Assembly (NCBI GenBank): GCA_017301975.1
Contig: JAFLEI010000021.1
Coordinates: forward strand, 62,001 to 126,000
DNA: 64,000 nucleotides
Direction of reading: 5' to 3'
Source: Verrucomicrobiota bacterium
GTDB taxonomy: Bacteria; Verrucomicrobiota; Verrucomicrobiia; Verrucomicrobiales; Verrucomicrobiaceae
The notes beneath the pieces are model-generated. The model searched no databases. It was not told where the DNA came from and saw only the letters and a list, made by a program, of their open reading frames with translations. A program made the position numbers and the translations under genes. Below are positions 24,808 through 33,638 of this stretch, piece by piece (positions within the stretch are counted from its first letter, which is position 1; every line of letters begins with the position of its first letter).

Positions 24808-26139
24808 ATGAGTGGAACCCGCACCCTCGTTCACCTCCTCAGCGTCGCCATGCTCTTTCTGTGGGGCGGCGTGCTGCTTTACTTCTACATCAGCGGTCGT
24901 CTGACGAACTACCTGCCACCGGATGGCATCTTCCGCCCGATGGTGCTGGTGTCCGGCATCGGTCTGGCCGTGCTGGGCCTCTTCAATCTGCTCACCATGG
25001 GCGCTGAGGATGCGGGCTGCGAAGGCCATGATCACGGCCACTCGCATGACGACCACGATCACAAGGATTGCGGTCACGACCATGCACACAAGCACGGCGA
25101 AGGCTGCGGCCATGATCACAGCCACGACCACAAGCATGGTGCATGCGGCCATGACCATGGTCACGACCACGCCCATGAGCATGGCACCTGCGGGCATGAT
25201 CATGATCACAAAGACTGTGGACACGACCACTCGCACGACCATGCGAAGAAATCCGGCTGCTGCGGGCATGATCACGGGCATGCGCACAGCCACGAAGGCC
25301 ATGCGCACGGCATTCTCGATGAGAGCTCCTGGCCGGGCCGGATCGCGGTGTTGATCATTCTTGCCGCGCCGTTGTCGTGGGCTGCGCTTTCCACGCCGGA
25401 CCGTTACAGCTCCAATGCCATCGTGAACAAGGGGCTCTACGACCCCAATTACACGGACACCTCGCGTGCGGAGCAGTTCTCACTCCAAAACAAATCCAAA
25501 AACGCCCCGAAACCAGTCGCCTCCGCCACAACGGAGAAAATCACCACGGGCAAGGCCGCCGATCAGCCTCCCTCCATGGTCAGTCCCCAGACCCTCGGAA
25601 CCGCAGGAGAAGCCGCAAAGCCCGCCGCCACACCTCCGCCCGGAGTCGCCGCAGCTTCTGCCGCCGCTGCAGAAACCAACACTCCACCCAAAAACATCCC
25701 TCCGCCCGCCCAAGCCTCCAAGAGCTACGGTACCTTCACCCTTGAGGACCTCAAAAAGCAGGTGCCGCAGAGCAAGGAAGGCAATTTCATCCTCGAAGTT
25801 CCCGAACTCTACTACACCGGTGGCGATGTCGAGGTGCAGAAGGTGCTGACCGGCCAGATGGTCGAGACCGTGGCGCAGATCCTGCCCGAAAAAGTGAACA
25901 ATGCCGATGGCCACCGCCTGCGCATCTTCCGCATGCTCGTCCAGTGCTGCGCCGCCGATGCCCGTCCCTACTCCGTGCCGGTCGATTTCGGCAAGAAGGC
26001 CCCCGATTTCAAAGACATGACCTGGGTCAAAGTCGTCGGCAAGATGGGCTACAAAAAGGAAGGCACCCAGACCGTCCCAGTCATCGAAGTCAGCAAGGTC
26101 GAAGAGACCACCGCGCCGGACAATGCCATGATTTACTGA
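24808..26139 (+). CDS. TIGR03943/DUF1980-type membrane protein with a His-rich metal-binding insert
   Basis: 443 residues. Two N-terminal membrane segments (~8-27 and 42-63) precede a very His-rich stretch at ~71-168 with about 35 His in HDH, HSH and GHDH repeats plus several Cys (CGHDH, GCCGHDH). A third membrane segment lies at ~177-195, then an Ala/Pro-rich linker. The C-terminal domain at ~315-443 has the family motif VQCCAADARPYSVPV. Bacillus YcgQ (UPF0703) is the short relative without such an insert. The partner permease is 6 bases upstream. The His-rich part probably binds zinc, nickel or a similar ion; which side of the membrane it faces is uncertain. Confidence 0.8.
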   Translation: MSGTRTLVHLLSVAMLFLWGGVLLYFYISGRLTNYLPPDGIFRPMVLVSGIGLAVLGLFNLLTMGAEDAGCEGHDHGHSHDDHDHKDCGHDHAHKHGEGCGHDHSHDHKHGACGHDHGHDHAHEHGTCGHDHDHKDCGHDHSHDHAKKSGCCGHDHGHAHSHEGHAHGILDESSWPGRIAVLIILAAPLSWAALSTPDRYSSNAIVNKGLYDPNYTDTSRAEQFSLQNKSKNAPKPVASATTEKITTGKAADQPPSMVSPQTLGTAGEAAKPAATPPPGVAAASAAAAETNTPPKNIPPPAQASKSYGTFTLEDLKKQVPQSKEGNFILEVPELYYTGGDVEVQKVLTGQMVETVAQILPEKVNNADGHRLRIFRMLVQCCAADARPYSVPVDFGKKAPDFKDMTWVKVVGKMGYKKEGTQTVPVIEVSKVEETTAPDNAMIY

Positions 26140-26782
26140 GGGCTGGCGGGATTCTTCTCCCCATCAAAAGCTGAGAACAAGTCTTGATGCAGCCTTATCC
26201 CATCAATCGTCGAAGCGAAATCCGCACAGCCCCTCAAAGCGGCCCCTCCGAACGGGTGGCACCGGTTAGCCCGCATTTCTCACACTGCTGGGAATCTGCG
26301 AACAGCGTGTTGCACGCTTGGATGTAGCTCGGTATTCCGATACCGAGTCGGCACCTTCGCGGAATCGGAATTCCGCGCTACATCGCCGCATGTCAACGTT
26401 GGGAGTGTGAGAAGTGCAGGTTAGCACAGGATGACAAAATCCCAAGGATTCTCCGCCGGGAAATCCTGCATCCTCCTGCTCCCTTGTGAATCCCTGTCTC
26501 CTTGCCCCGCAGTGAACTCGCATCCCCTTCCCACCGCGCCCCACGGCTGGTAGGGATGCGTTGAGCGCGTCCCTAATTTAGGGTCTGTGCCACCCGCAGG
26601 CAATCCAAAAAGGTCCGCCGTCCCTGCAACCTTCTGCATCACGATGCCCTTCAGATGGCCCAAAGGCCCCGCACCGGTCCTCCGGCGCTCTCGCTCCCCC
26701 CATCGCTCGTGAAAATCCAGAGGCCAGGAGCACACCAAAACGCTCACGCGTCCAAGGATGCGCTCCCAGTCCCCCGCAGGCC
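26140..26782. other. 643-base intergenic region with a structured repeat
   Basis: No credible coding frame. It lies between the 3' ends of two convergent genes. The only clear content is the inverted-repeat element at 26271-26416. The remaining right half (26420-26782) shows no recognisable feature. Confidence 0.6.
26271..26416. repeat. Nested palindromic element (three-way-junction-like, possibly a MITE)
   Basis: Outer arms GCATTTCTCACACT (26273-26286) and AGTGTGAGAAGTGC (26404-26417) pair with one mismatch. Inside, GATGTAGC (26321-26328) pairs with GCTACATC (26377-26384). Between these lie two perfect hairpins: TCGGTAT-TCCG-ATACCGA (26329-26346) and GCGGAAT-CGGA-ATTCCGC (26359-26376). Nested stems of this sort suit a mobile miniature element or a folded RNA. 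Confidence 0.6.
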
Positions 26783-27907
26783 TCACGGCACCTCATACGT
26801 GCCCAGCGCGGCCACATCAAAACGCTTAGAGCCCACTTCGTCAGCGATCTCGTTCAGCGCTTCGACTTCCGCCGTGCTGAAAAGCAGCCCGCCGGCTTTG
26901 GCCGTATGTGCCGCATTCTGCGCTTCGGGCTGGCCGGGCAGCATGCAGTTCTCGTTGCCGTGGCCGAGGATGTCACCGATCACCGCTTTCACGTTCTCAT
27001 TGAACGAACGGCCGTTCGAGAAAAGCCCGGTGCTGATCGCATCCGGATGAATGACCTGGAAGTAGAAGCTGCTCGTGCGCTTCTCCCCCGCCGGCAAAGG
27101 CTTGCTCTTGATGTCCGGATGCGCACCACCGCCGCGCAGGGTCGGCAGGCCGCCGCCGATCATGCCGCCCATCACCTCGATGAGCAGTGACAGGCCATAG
27201 CCTTTGTGCGCGCCGAAGGGCAGCAGCCACGCGGCTTCATTGGCGTCAGTGGTGGGCTTGCCTTCCTTGTCCACGGCCGCGCCGGGAGGCAGCGCCTTGC
27301 CTTCACGCTTCAGTTGCTGCACGCGGCCCATCGCCACGGTGGAAGTGGCCCAGTCGATCACGATCGGGAATCCACAGGCATCCTGCGTCGGCAGGCCCCA
27401 GGAGTGCGGGTTCGTGCCCAGCACGGGAAACTTGCCGCCGAAGGGCACAACCTCGCCAAGCGTGGAGGTGCAGTTCGTGTAGGCGATGTAGCCTTTCTTG
27501 GCCGCATCCATCACATAACCGCCGCCCCAGAGGTAGTGGAAGGCATTGTCCACGCTGACCTGGCCGATGCCGTATTTGTCCGCCATTTCCATGCAGCGCT
27601 CCATGGCGGCAAACGCCACGCTCTGGCCCAGCTTGAGCTTGCCATCCCAGGCTTCGCTCGCGGCAAAGGGCTTCTTGATCACCTCGATCTCCGCACCCGG
27701 CTTGCAGCCTCCTGTGGCGCTGCCAAAAAGGTGGTCCAGGTGCAGCGCCTTGATGGCGTTGTGCGTGCGGATGCCGTGCGCCGTCGCCATCTCGCAAAAC
27801 CGTGCGCCGTCCTCGGCCTCCGCCTGGGTGTAGCCACGATGCTGGTAGGCGGCGCGGACAAGTGCGTTGTGGGCTTCAGTGGGAACGATGTGGTATGGGG
27901 TGGGCAT
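26783..27907 (-). CDS. Malate/L-lactate dehydrogenase family (Ldh_2) oxidoreductase
   Basis: 374 residues, standard for this NAD(P)-dependent family. Visible motifs: ATAHGIRTHN with the substrate-binding His, DNAFHYLWGGGYVM, IAYTNCTSTLGEVVPFGG, VIDWATSTVA and LLPFGAHKGYGLSLLIEVMGG. The start at 27907 (MPTPYHIV) is chosen because the earlier ATG adds 28 non-homologous residues. It reduces or oxidises a 2-oxo/2-hydroxy acid, with malate, lactate, ureidoglycolate and 2,3-diketogulonate known among relatives. It stands alone upstream of a convergent metal-handling pair. Confidence 0.85.
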   Translation of the reverse strand: MPTPYHIVPTEAHNALVRAAYQHRGYTQAEAEDGARFCEMATAHGIRTHNAIKALHLDHLFGSATGGCKPGAEIEVIKKPFAASEAWDGKLKLGQSVAFAAMERCMEMADKYGIGQVSVDNAFHYLWGGGYVMDAAKKGYIAYTNCTSTLGEVVPFGGKFPVLGTNPHSWGLPTQDACGFPIVIDWATSTVAMGRVQQLKREGKALPPGAAVDKEGKPTTDANEAAWLLPFGAHKGYGLSLLIEVMGGMIGGGLPTLRGGGAHPDIKSKPLPAGEKRTSSFYFQVIHPDAISTGLFSNGRSFNENVKAVIGDILGHGNENCMLPGQPEAQNAAHTAKAGGLLFSTAEVEALNEIADEVGSKRFDVAALGTYEVP

Positions 27908-28021
27908 GGTTCGCGGATATTGGAGCATCTGCCTCGACACGCAAGAAGCAGAAATAAAGAAGGCTCCGCTCTTCCGAGCGGAGCCCTGCAACTGACGGCA
28001 CGCCGTGCCGCCACCCTGTCC

Positions 28022-28375
28022 TTATTTGGCAGGCTTAAAGACGTCGTGGCAGGCCTTGCAGTTGTTGGCCTTTTTGAATTCGCTGATGCCGCTGGCGTCC
28101 TTGGCCTTCACCTTCTGCAGCGCTGCAACCATGGTCTTGCACTTTTCCACCCAGGCGGCCTTGTCGCCCTTCGGCGGCGTGGCCGCGCAGATGGCCTGCA
28201 CGCACTTGATCAGGGTGTCCAGTTCAGCATCGGTGGCTTCACCTTTGCCGACTTTCTTGGCGATGGCGTCCTCGGGCTTGAAATTCTTCTTCATGGCTCC
28301 TTTGATGACATCGTCCGCGGAGGCGGTGCTGAGGCTGATGGCGAGGCAAAGGAGGGAGAGAGCAGTCTTCTTCAT
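28022..28375 (-). CDS. Small periplasmic c-type cytochrome
   Basis: 117 residues with a signal peptide (MKKTALSLLCLAISLSTASA) from the ATG at 28375. A single haem-binding CKACH motif lies near the C-terminus (NNCKACHDVFKPAK). The rest is helical and Lys-rich, with two more Cys (IKCVQAIC, EKCKTM) that may form a disulfide. The C-terminal haem site matches class II (c-prime-like) cytochromes. Such small proteins are common in Verrucomicrobia. Divergent from the DUF3604 gene. Confidence 0.75.
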   Translation of the reverse strand: MKKTALSLLCLAISLSTASADDVIKGAMKKNFKPEDAIAKKVGKGEATDAELDTLIKCVQAICAATPPKGDKAAWVEKCKTMVAALQKVKAKDASGISEFKKANNCKACHDVFKPAK

Positions 28376-28614
28376 GGGGTGTCTGACGTGTTTGATGATG
28401 TGGTGTGTTTGAGGGGAGGAAGCCGCAGCGCGCACGGCATTGGAAAAACGCAGTTCAAGCAGTTCTTTTACCAACCACCGCCTGCATTATTTCCAATCCA
28501 ATGTTTTTAATTCCCCCACGCCGTTCACGTCAATTCTAGAATTTACCGTTGCAGATTCTTCTGAAAACTCGCCGCGAGATTGGGCTTTCGACCGCGTTTA
28601 CCCGCGCTTCAGCC

Positions 28615-31600
28615 ATGAAACTTCTCCTCCTCCCTCTCATCCTGCTTGGCAGCCTCGCCTCTGCCGCAGACTCCGAGCTGCTGATCCAGCTAGGTCTCAA
28701 TGACAAGGAGTCCACCGTTTGGGACGGCTCCATCACCGTGACACCCGGAGAGGTGCAGGAGGTCAGCGGCTATCGCTTTGAGCAGAAGGACACCCTGAAA
28801 GGCAAGGATGCATGGCAGGCCAGCAGCCGCACGCCTGTGGGCGCGAATGCCAAGGCACGCGGGAACAACCCAAAAAAGATCGGGGCCATGGCCAGGCAGC
28901 TCGGCCCCATTTTTGAAAACGGCGTGTTCGTGAAGCTGAAGGACGTCACCCCGGAAAGCCTGGTGGAGGTCACCACCGCCCAGGGCAAGGTCTCTTTCAA
29001 ACTGGCCGATGTGAAACCCGGCGCTGCGCTGGATCTGCTGGATGGCCGCGTCGCCGTGCACCACACGGCCTTCAACCTCCGCCGCATGTCGCCAGATCGC
29101 ACGGACGATGACTTCCCTGCTCTGGCCATCGGCCCCAATGGCCACGGCTTCCTCATTTACCAAAGTTTCACGCCGGGACTAGACCGCGATGAACGCGCCA
29201 AGCGCTGGGACAAGGAGCCGGAGGATTTCACCTTCCTCGGCCAGCCCGTGGGTGGCGACCAGCTCTGGCTGCACCTGCGCAAAACCAACAAGTGGGAGGA
29301 CGAGCGCATCGCCGTCACCGAAACCGGACGCGACATCTATAAATCCGCCGTCACCTTGGATGGCAAAGGCGGCGCATGGATCATCTGGAGCGAGCGCGCG
29401 GACGGCCACTTTGACATCTGGGCCCGCCACTTCACCGGCGGCCAGCTCGGCAAGGCCGAAAACCTTTCCGCCTCACCCGGCAATGATCTCGCCCCCGTGG
29501 CAGCGCTTTCCACCCAGGGCACGGTGATGGTGGCCTGGATGGCCGCGCAGGACGGCAAGTTTGAGATCCGCACCCGCACGCATCAGGACGGCACTTGGGC
29601 CGCAGCCCAGACCGTCTCAAGCAGCACCGGTAACTGCTGGAACCCATCCCTTAGCGCCGATCCGCGTGCAGACGGCGACGGCCAGTTTGCGCTTGCCTGG
29701 GACACCTATGAAAAGGGCGATTACGATGTCTGGCTTTGCCTGCTCAGCGCCTCTGGCAAAGGCCCCTTCAAACCGATGCCGGTGGCCAACACCGCGCAGT
29801 ATGAAGCACGCGCGTCCGTGGCCTGCGATCACCAGGGCAATGTCTGGGTGGCCTATGAAAAAAGCGGCGAAACCTGGGGCAAGGACTGGGGTGCCTACGA
29901 CAGCAATGACGGCATCGGCCTTTACCGCAATCGTGAAATCGGCATCGCCGTGTGGGATGGCAAGTCCTGGCAGGAGCCGCAGGGCAGCGTCGCCGAGGCA
30001 CTGCCCGGTGCCGTGGCGGCGCGTGGCAAAGGCGGTAAAGGCAAGGGCAAAGGACGTGGTGCGGACGTGACCGCTCCTGCTCCCGCCATCAGCCCGGAAG
30101 CCCCGGATGGCCTCGCCTTCCAGCGCCCCGCCGAACGCCGTGGAGCTCCAGGTTCCCATGCCGAGGCCACCGGCCCGCAGACCTACAACAATCTGGGTCG
30201 CATCGTTTGCGATGCCGAAGGGCGCATCTGGCTCGTCGCCCGCACACGCTTGAACAGCTTTCGCGGCCCGCTGGGCAGCACCTGGGGCAGCGTGGCGGCA
30301 TATCTCGATGGCACCGAGTGGGTGGGCCCCATCACCATTCCCCACAGCGACAATTTGATGTACAATCTCCCTGCCCTCGCCGCCGGGCCGAAGAACCTCT
30401 TCGTGGCGCACAGCAGCGACCACCGCATGGACCGCATGAACGAGTTCAACAAAGCCAGGAACCCGGGCGGCAAAGGCGGCAACGCAGCACTGGATGCGAG
30501 CAAAGACCCTTTTGACAACGACGTCTATTTCAGCCGCCTGCACAGCGCGGCTCCGGTGAAGGCCGCTGCGCTCAAGCCCCACACGGAAGCCCCGCAGGAC
30601 AATCCATCCCCCAGCAAACGCACCGAGGCCGAACGCGCCGAACTCAGCGTCATCCGCAGCTTCCGCTCCACCATCCGCGGCACGGAGCGCCGGATCCTGC
30701 GCGGTGAATTCCACCGCCACACCGAGATCAGCGGAGACGGCGCGAATGACGGCCCGCTGGAGGACATGTGGCGCTACGCCATCGACGCCGCGTCCATGGA
30801 CTGGATCGGCAATGGCGACCACGACAACGGCAACGGTCGCGAGTACACCTGGTGGCTCACTCAGAAGACCACCGATGCCTTCTTCCTGCCCAAAGCCTTC
30901 AACCCTATGTTCAGCTATGAGCGCAGCGTGGTCTATCCCGAAGGCCACCGAAATGTGGTCTTCGCCCAGCGCGGTGTGCGCACCCTGCCCCGCCTGCCGC
31001 TGAGCGATGCCCGCGTACATGAGCCCGCGCCGGACACGAACATGCTCTACAAGTATCTCAAAAAATTCGACGGCGTCTGCGCCAGCCACACCAGCGTCGG
31101 CAGCATGGGCACCGACTGGCGCAACTGGGGCGGCGAATTTGAACCCATGGTCGAAATCTACCAGGGAGCCCGCCAGAACTACGAATACCCCGGCTGCCCG
31201 CGCTGCCCCACGGAGAACGACGCCATTGGCGGCTGGGAGCCCGGCGGCTGGGTGAGCGACGCCTTTGCCAAAGGTTACAAGTTCAGCTTCCAAAGCAGCA
31301 GCGACCACGGCAGCACGCACATCAGCTACGCCATGATCCTGGCCGAGGACTACAGCCGCGAAGGCATCCTCAAGGCGATGAAGCAGCGCCACACCTACGG
31401 CGCCACGGACAACATCATCGCCGACAGCCGCTGCACCGCCGCCGATGGCAAGGAGCGCATGATGGGAGACGAATTCACCGTCAAAGGCGCGCCCACCCTC
31501 ACCCTGAAACTCATCGGCACCATGCCCTTTGAGAAAGTGACCCTCATCAAGGACAACGTCGAAATCCCCATGACCATCTCCAAGGAGAAAACCATCGACC

Positions 31601-31716
31601 TCACCTGGACCGATCCGAAGCCGGAGAAAGGCAAAACCAGCTACTACTACTTCCGTGGCGAACAGACCAACGGAGAGCTCGTCTGGGTGTCGCCCATGTG
31701 GATCACTTTGGAATGA
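28615..31716 (+). CDS. Large secreted protein with C-terminal DUF3604 (PHP-like metallohydrolase) domain
   Basis: 1033 residues from 28615, with signal peptide MKLLLLPLILLGSLASAADS. The N-terminal half is a beta-propeller-like region of repeated blades (AWIIWSERADGHFDIWARH, FALAWDTYEKGDYDVWLCLL, VWVAYEKSGETW). A low-complexity GKGGKGKGKGRG linker follows. From ~690 the DUF3604 domain begins: RGEFHRHTEISGDG with HxH, DWIGNGDHDN, QSSSDHGSTH and RHTYGATD, which are metal ligands of a PHP-like site. Members are predicted exported phosphoesterases or hydrolases of unknown substrate. The upstream divergent region holds the palindrome AATTCTAGAATT (28532-28543), a possible operator. Confidence 0.75.
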   Translation: MKLLLLPLILLGSLASAADSELLIQLGLNDKESTVWDGSITVTPGEVQEVSGYRFEQKDTLKGKDAWQASSRTPVGANAKARGNNPKKIGAMARQLGPIFENGVFVKLKDVTPESLVEVTTAQGKVSFKLADVKPGAALDLLDGRVAVHHTAFNLRRMSPDRTDDDFPALAIGPNGHGFLIYQSFTPGLDRDERAKRWDKEPEDFTFLGQPVGGDQLWLHLRKTNKWEDERIAVTETGRDIYKSAVTLDGKGGAWIIWSERADGHFDIWARHFTGGQLGKAENLSASPGNDLAPVAALSTQGTVMVAWMAAQDGKFEIRTRTHQDGTWAAAQTVSSSTGNCWNPSLSADPRADGDGQFALAWDTYEKGDYDVWLCLLSASGKGPFKPMPVANTAQYEARASVACDHQGNVWVAYEKSGETWGKDWGAYDSNDGIGLYRNREIGIAVWDGKSWQEPQGSVAEALPGAVAARGKGGKGKGKGRGADVTAPAPAISPEAPDGLAFQRPAERRGAPGSHAEATGPQTYNNLGRIVCDAEGRIWLVARTRLNSFRGPLGSTWGSVAAYLDGTEWVGPITIPHSDNLMYNLPALAAGPKNLFVAHSSDHRMDRMNEFNKARNPGGKGGNAALDASKDPFDNDVYFSRLHSAAPVKAAALKPHTEAPQDNPSPSKRTEAERAELSVIRSFRSTIRGTERRILRGEFHRHTEISGDGANDGPLEDMWRYAIDAASMDWIGNGDHDNGNGREYTWWLTQKTTDAFFLPKAFNPMFSYERSVVYPEGHRNVVFAQRGVRTLPRLPLSDARVHEPAPDTNMLYKYLKKFDGVCASHTSVGSMGTDWRNWGGEFEPMVEIYQGARQNYEYPGCPRCPTENDAIGGWEPGGWVSDAFAKGYKFSFQSSSDHGSTHISYAMILAEDYSREGILKAMKQRHTYGATDNIIADSRCTAADGKERMMGDEFTVKGAPTLTLKLIGTMPFEKVTLIKDNVEIPMTISKEKTIDLTWTDPKPEKGKTSYYYFRGEQTNGELVWVSPMWITLE

Positions 31717-31862
31717 TTAATTCCACTTTGGCAACTTCAAGACGTTCACGAAAAGCATCGGCAGACTTGCCCTCAGCCTCCGGCATCTGTGCAATCCGTG
31801 GTCAAACACTATGGATAACCAACGTTAGCAGCCGCAATTGGAACTTACCAAAGTAGAATTAA
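31717..31862. mobile_element. MITE-like element with 22-bp terminal inverted repeats
   Basis: Left end TTAATTCCACTTTGGCAACT (31717-31736, continuing TC) and right end, read in reverse, TTAATTCTACTTTGGTAAGT continuing TC (31862-31841) match at 19 of 22 bases. The element is 146 bp, bounded by TTAA on both sides, and starts immediately after the stop codon of the DUF3604 gene. Its inside carries ATCTGTGCAATCCGTGG, resembling a dispersed ATCCGTG repeat type. No transposase is encoded. Confidence 0.6.
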
Positions 31863-31941
31863 GGCCTGAGAAATGAGGCTTGCAGGCTCGCCTTCGACCT
31901 CCTAGGGCGTTAGGCTGCGCGACCCCCCCCTTAGAAACAGC

Positions 31942-32676
31942 ATGAACGTCTGCCCCGAACACGATTGGGAATCCTATTCATACAGCACCGACAACGGCCC
32001 TGTGGTTGTTGGATTCCACACGGGATCGAACAAGGTGGAACAGAGTCAGTATCCTTTGTGTGCTCGTGTCTTGATCACCATCAAGGCACCCAACCACAAC
32101 GGAGGCCCATCCGGTGACGAGACTCAAGTGCTGTGGGACATGGAGGATCGCTTGGTGGAACGGCTGAATGCCGGGAATGTATCCTGCCAGCTGCTGGGGC
32201 GTTTGACCCACAGCGGCACCAGAGAGTTGGTATTCCAAGTTGCCGATTATACGCCCTTCCGCCCGCCCGTCGGACTTTGGATGCGAGAACATGAAGACTA
32301 TGAGACGGATGTTTCCGAGCACGACGGCTGGGGCTTTTTCTTTGAGTCCGTGTGGCCGTCCGAGACTTCATGGGTGCTCATTTTTGACCGTCGTGTGGTG
32401 GACCATCTTGTGGAGGCAGGGAGTGACCCGTCGAAGCCTCATTCGCTGGAGTTTGTCTTTCGAGGTGAACCATCTGGTTTGCAGCAGATGCAGGTTGCTC
32501 TGACTGCCAAAGGCTACTCCTTGCTGGAGTTGTCAGGGGAGGAAAACCGATTGGTAATGGCACGCAGCATGTCCTTGGATGTTGGGGAGATTTTCAGAGA
32601 AAGCCTTTCGCATCGCAGGGAGTGCCAGCGTTTGAACATTGAGTATGACGGGTGGGGAGCGTCTGTGCAGTCATGA
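31942..32676 (+). CDS. DUF695 / RraB-domain fusion protein
   Basis: 244 residues, no signal peptide. The N-terminal ~135 residues fit DUF695 (WESYSYSTDNGPVVVGFHTG, LLGRLTHSGTRELVFQVADY). The C-terminal ~100 residues fit the RraB/DUF1260 fold (HSLEFVFRGEPSGLQQMQVAL through the terminal IEYDGWGASV). RraB in Gammaproteobacteria binds RNase E. The start at 31942 is the only ATG giving the full DUF695 part. Base composition is more AT-rich than the surroundings. Whether it inhibits a ribonuclease here is unknown. Confidence 0.7.
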   Translation: MNVCPEHDWESYSYSTDNGPVVVGFHTGSNKVEQSQYPLCARVLITIKAPNHNGGPSGDETQVLWDMEDRLVERLNAGNVSCQLLGRLTHSGTRELVFQVADYTPFRPPVGLWMREHEDYETDVSEHDGWGFFFESVWPSETSWVLIFDRRVVDHLVEAGSDPSKPHSLEFVFRGEPSGLQQMQVALTAKGYSLLELSGEENRLVMARSMSLDVGEIFRESLSHRRECQRLNIEYDGWGASVQS

Positions 32677-32729
32677 CGACACAGAGCACAAGCCATGACC
32701 TTAAAAATCGTCAAAGACCAAGACATGCA

Positions 32730-33599
32730 ATGGCGCTGGCATTCGTCATTCTCTCATTCGGCATTCGCCTTTCCGCCCACGCCCACCCCGCCGACCAGAG
32801 CGAGATGCGCGTCCGGCCCCAGCCGCACCAGCTCGAAATCCGGCTGACCTTCAACATCCTCACGCTCACGCGCTTCACCGGCATCGACACGGATGGCGAC
32901 ATGAAAATTAGCATGGCGGAGCTCACCGCCGCGCAACCGCGCATCGCCACCTACTTGAACCAGCACATTCATGTGGAGATCAACCGGCAAAAGGCCCTGC
33001 TCGGCTCCGGCGTACGCTTTGCGCCGGTGTGGCCGGAGCCCGAAAAAACGCCCCCCATGTCAGAGGTGGAATACGCCGCCCGCAATGTGGATGTGAGCTT
33101 CGTACAAACCATCGAAGGCAAGGTGCTGGAGGACTTCTGGCTGGGCTTCGAGATCTTCGAACAAACCGGCCCGATGCAAACGATTCGCGGCGTCTTTGAG
33201 CAGGATGGGCGCATCGAAGAAGTGCCCTTCAGCGTGCAGGAACCGGAATATCTCTACGACACCGGATTTGCAGACGACCCCTTTGTGCAGGAGGCCGAGA
33301 AAAAGCAGAAGGCCGGCCTCTCCTCCGCCCCTCCCGGAGAAGAACCTCCCCTGCGCCCCGCGGCGATGCTCGCCTCCCCCTCCCCCGATGCAGCTCCCGC
33401 TGCCACCATGTCCTCCGGGCCCGCCGTTAAACTCGCCACCCCCATCGACCCCACATCCACGCCCACAGCCCCAAACACCAAACGCTGGTGGATGATCCGT
33501 GCCGGCGTGATCGCGATCCTCCTCGTCATCGGCCGCAAACTCCAGCTCAGCGCCCGCGCCAAGCTCATCAGTTCTCGCCGGCGTCCGCGGCCCAATTAG
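32730..33599 (+). CDS. Exported EF-hand protein with C-terminal membrane anchor
   Basis: 289 residues from 32730, with signal peptide MALAFVILSFGIRLSAHAHP. A single canonical EF-hand loop, DTDGDMKISMAEL, suggests calcium binding. A Pro/Ala-rich stretch (~185-250) and a C-terminal membrane helix (AGVIAILLVIG) with a basic tail follow. HPADQSEMRV at the mature N-terminus and the beta-rich body resemble the lumenal part of HupE/UreJ-type proteins. Most of the signal-peptide coding sequence coincides with the CATTC-type repeat at 32740-32767. The track's longer start overlaps the upstream gene and is not preferred. Confidence 0.65.
   Translation: MALAFVILSFGIRLSAHAHPADQSEMRVRPQPHQLEIRLTFNILTLTRFTGIDTDGDMKISMAELTAAQPRIATYLNQHIHVEINRQKALLGSGVRFAPVWPEPEKTPPMSEVEYAARNVDVSFVQTIEGKVLEDFWLGFEIFEQTGPMQTIRGVFEQDGRIEEVPFSVQEPEYLYDTGFADDPFVQEAEKKQKAGLSSAPPGEEPPLRPAAMLASPSPDAAPAATMSSGPAVKLATPIDPTSTPTAPNTKRWWMIRAGVIAILLVIGRKLQLSARAKLISSRRRPRPN
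32740..32767. repeat. CATTC-type repeat inside a signal-peptide coding region
   Basis: CATTCGTCATTCTCTCATTC followed by GGCATTCG, four CATTC units related to the block at 23719-23751. It lies within the codons for residues 4-13 of the EF-hand protein and so supplies the hydrophobic core of its signal peptide. Confidence 0.55.
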
Positions 33600-33638
33600 G
33601 CCGGCAGACAATTCAAATCAGCTCATCCTTATCCCCCC

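Noticed and set aside
24235..25308. Minus-strand 357-codon frame opposite the permease and His-rich gene
   Set aside because: Caused by repeated His codons read antisense.
29617..31392. Minus-strand 591-codon frame opposite the DUF3604 gene
   Set aside because: Shadow of a high-GC coding frame; Ala/Val-rich with no motif.
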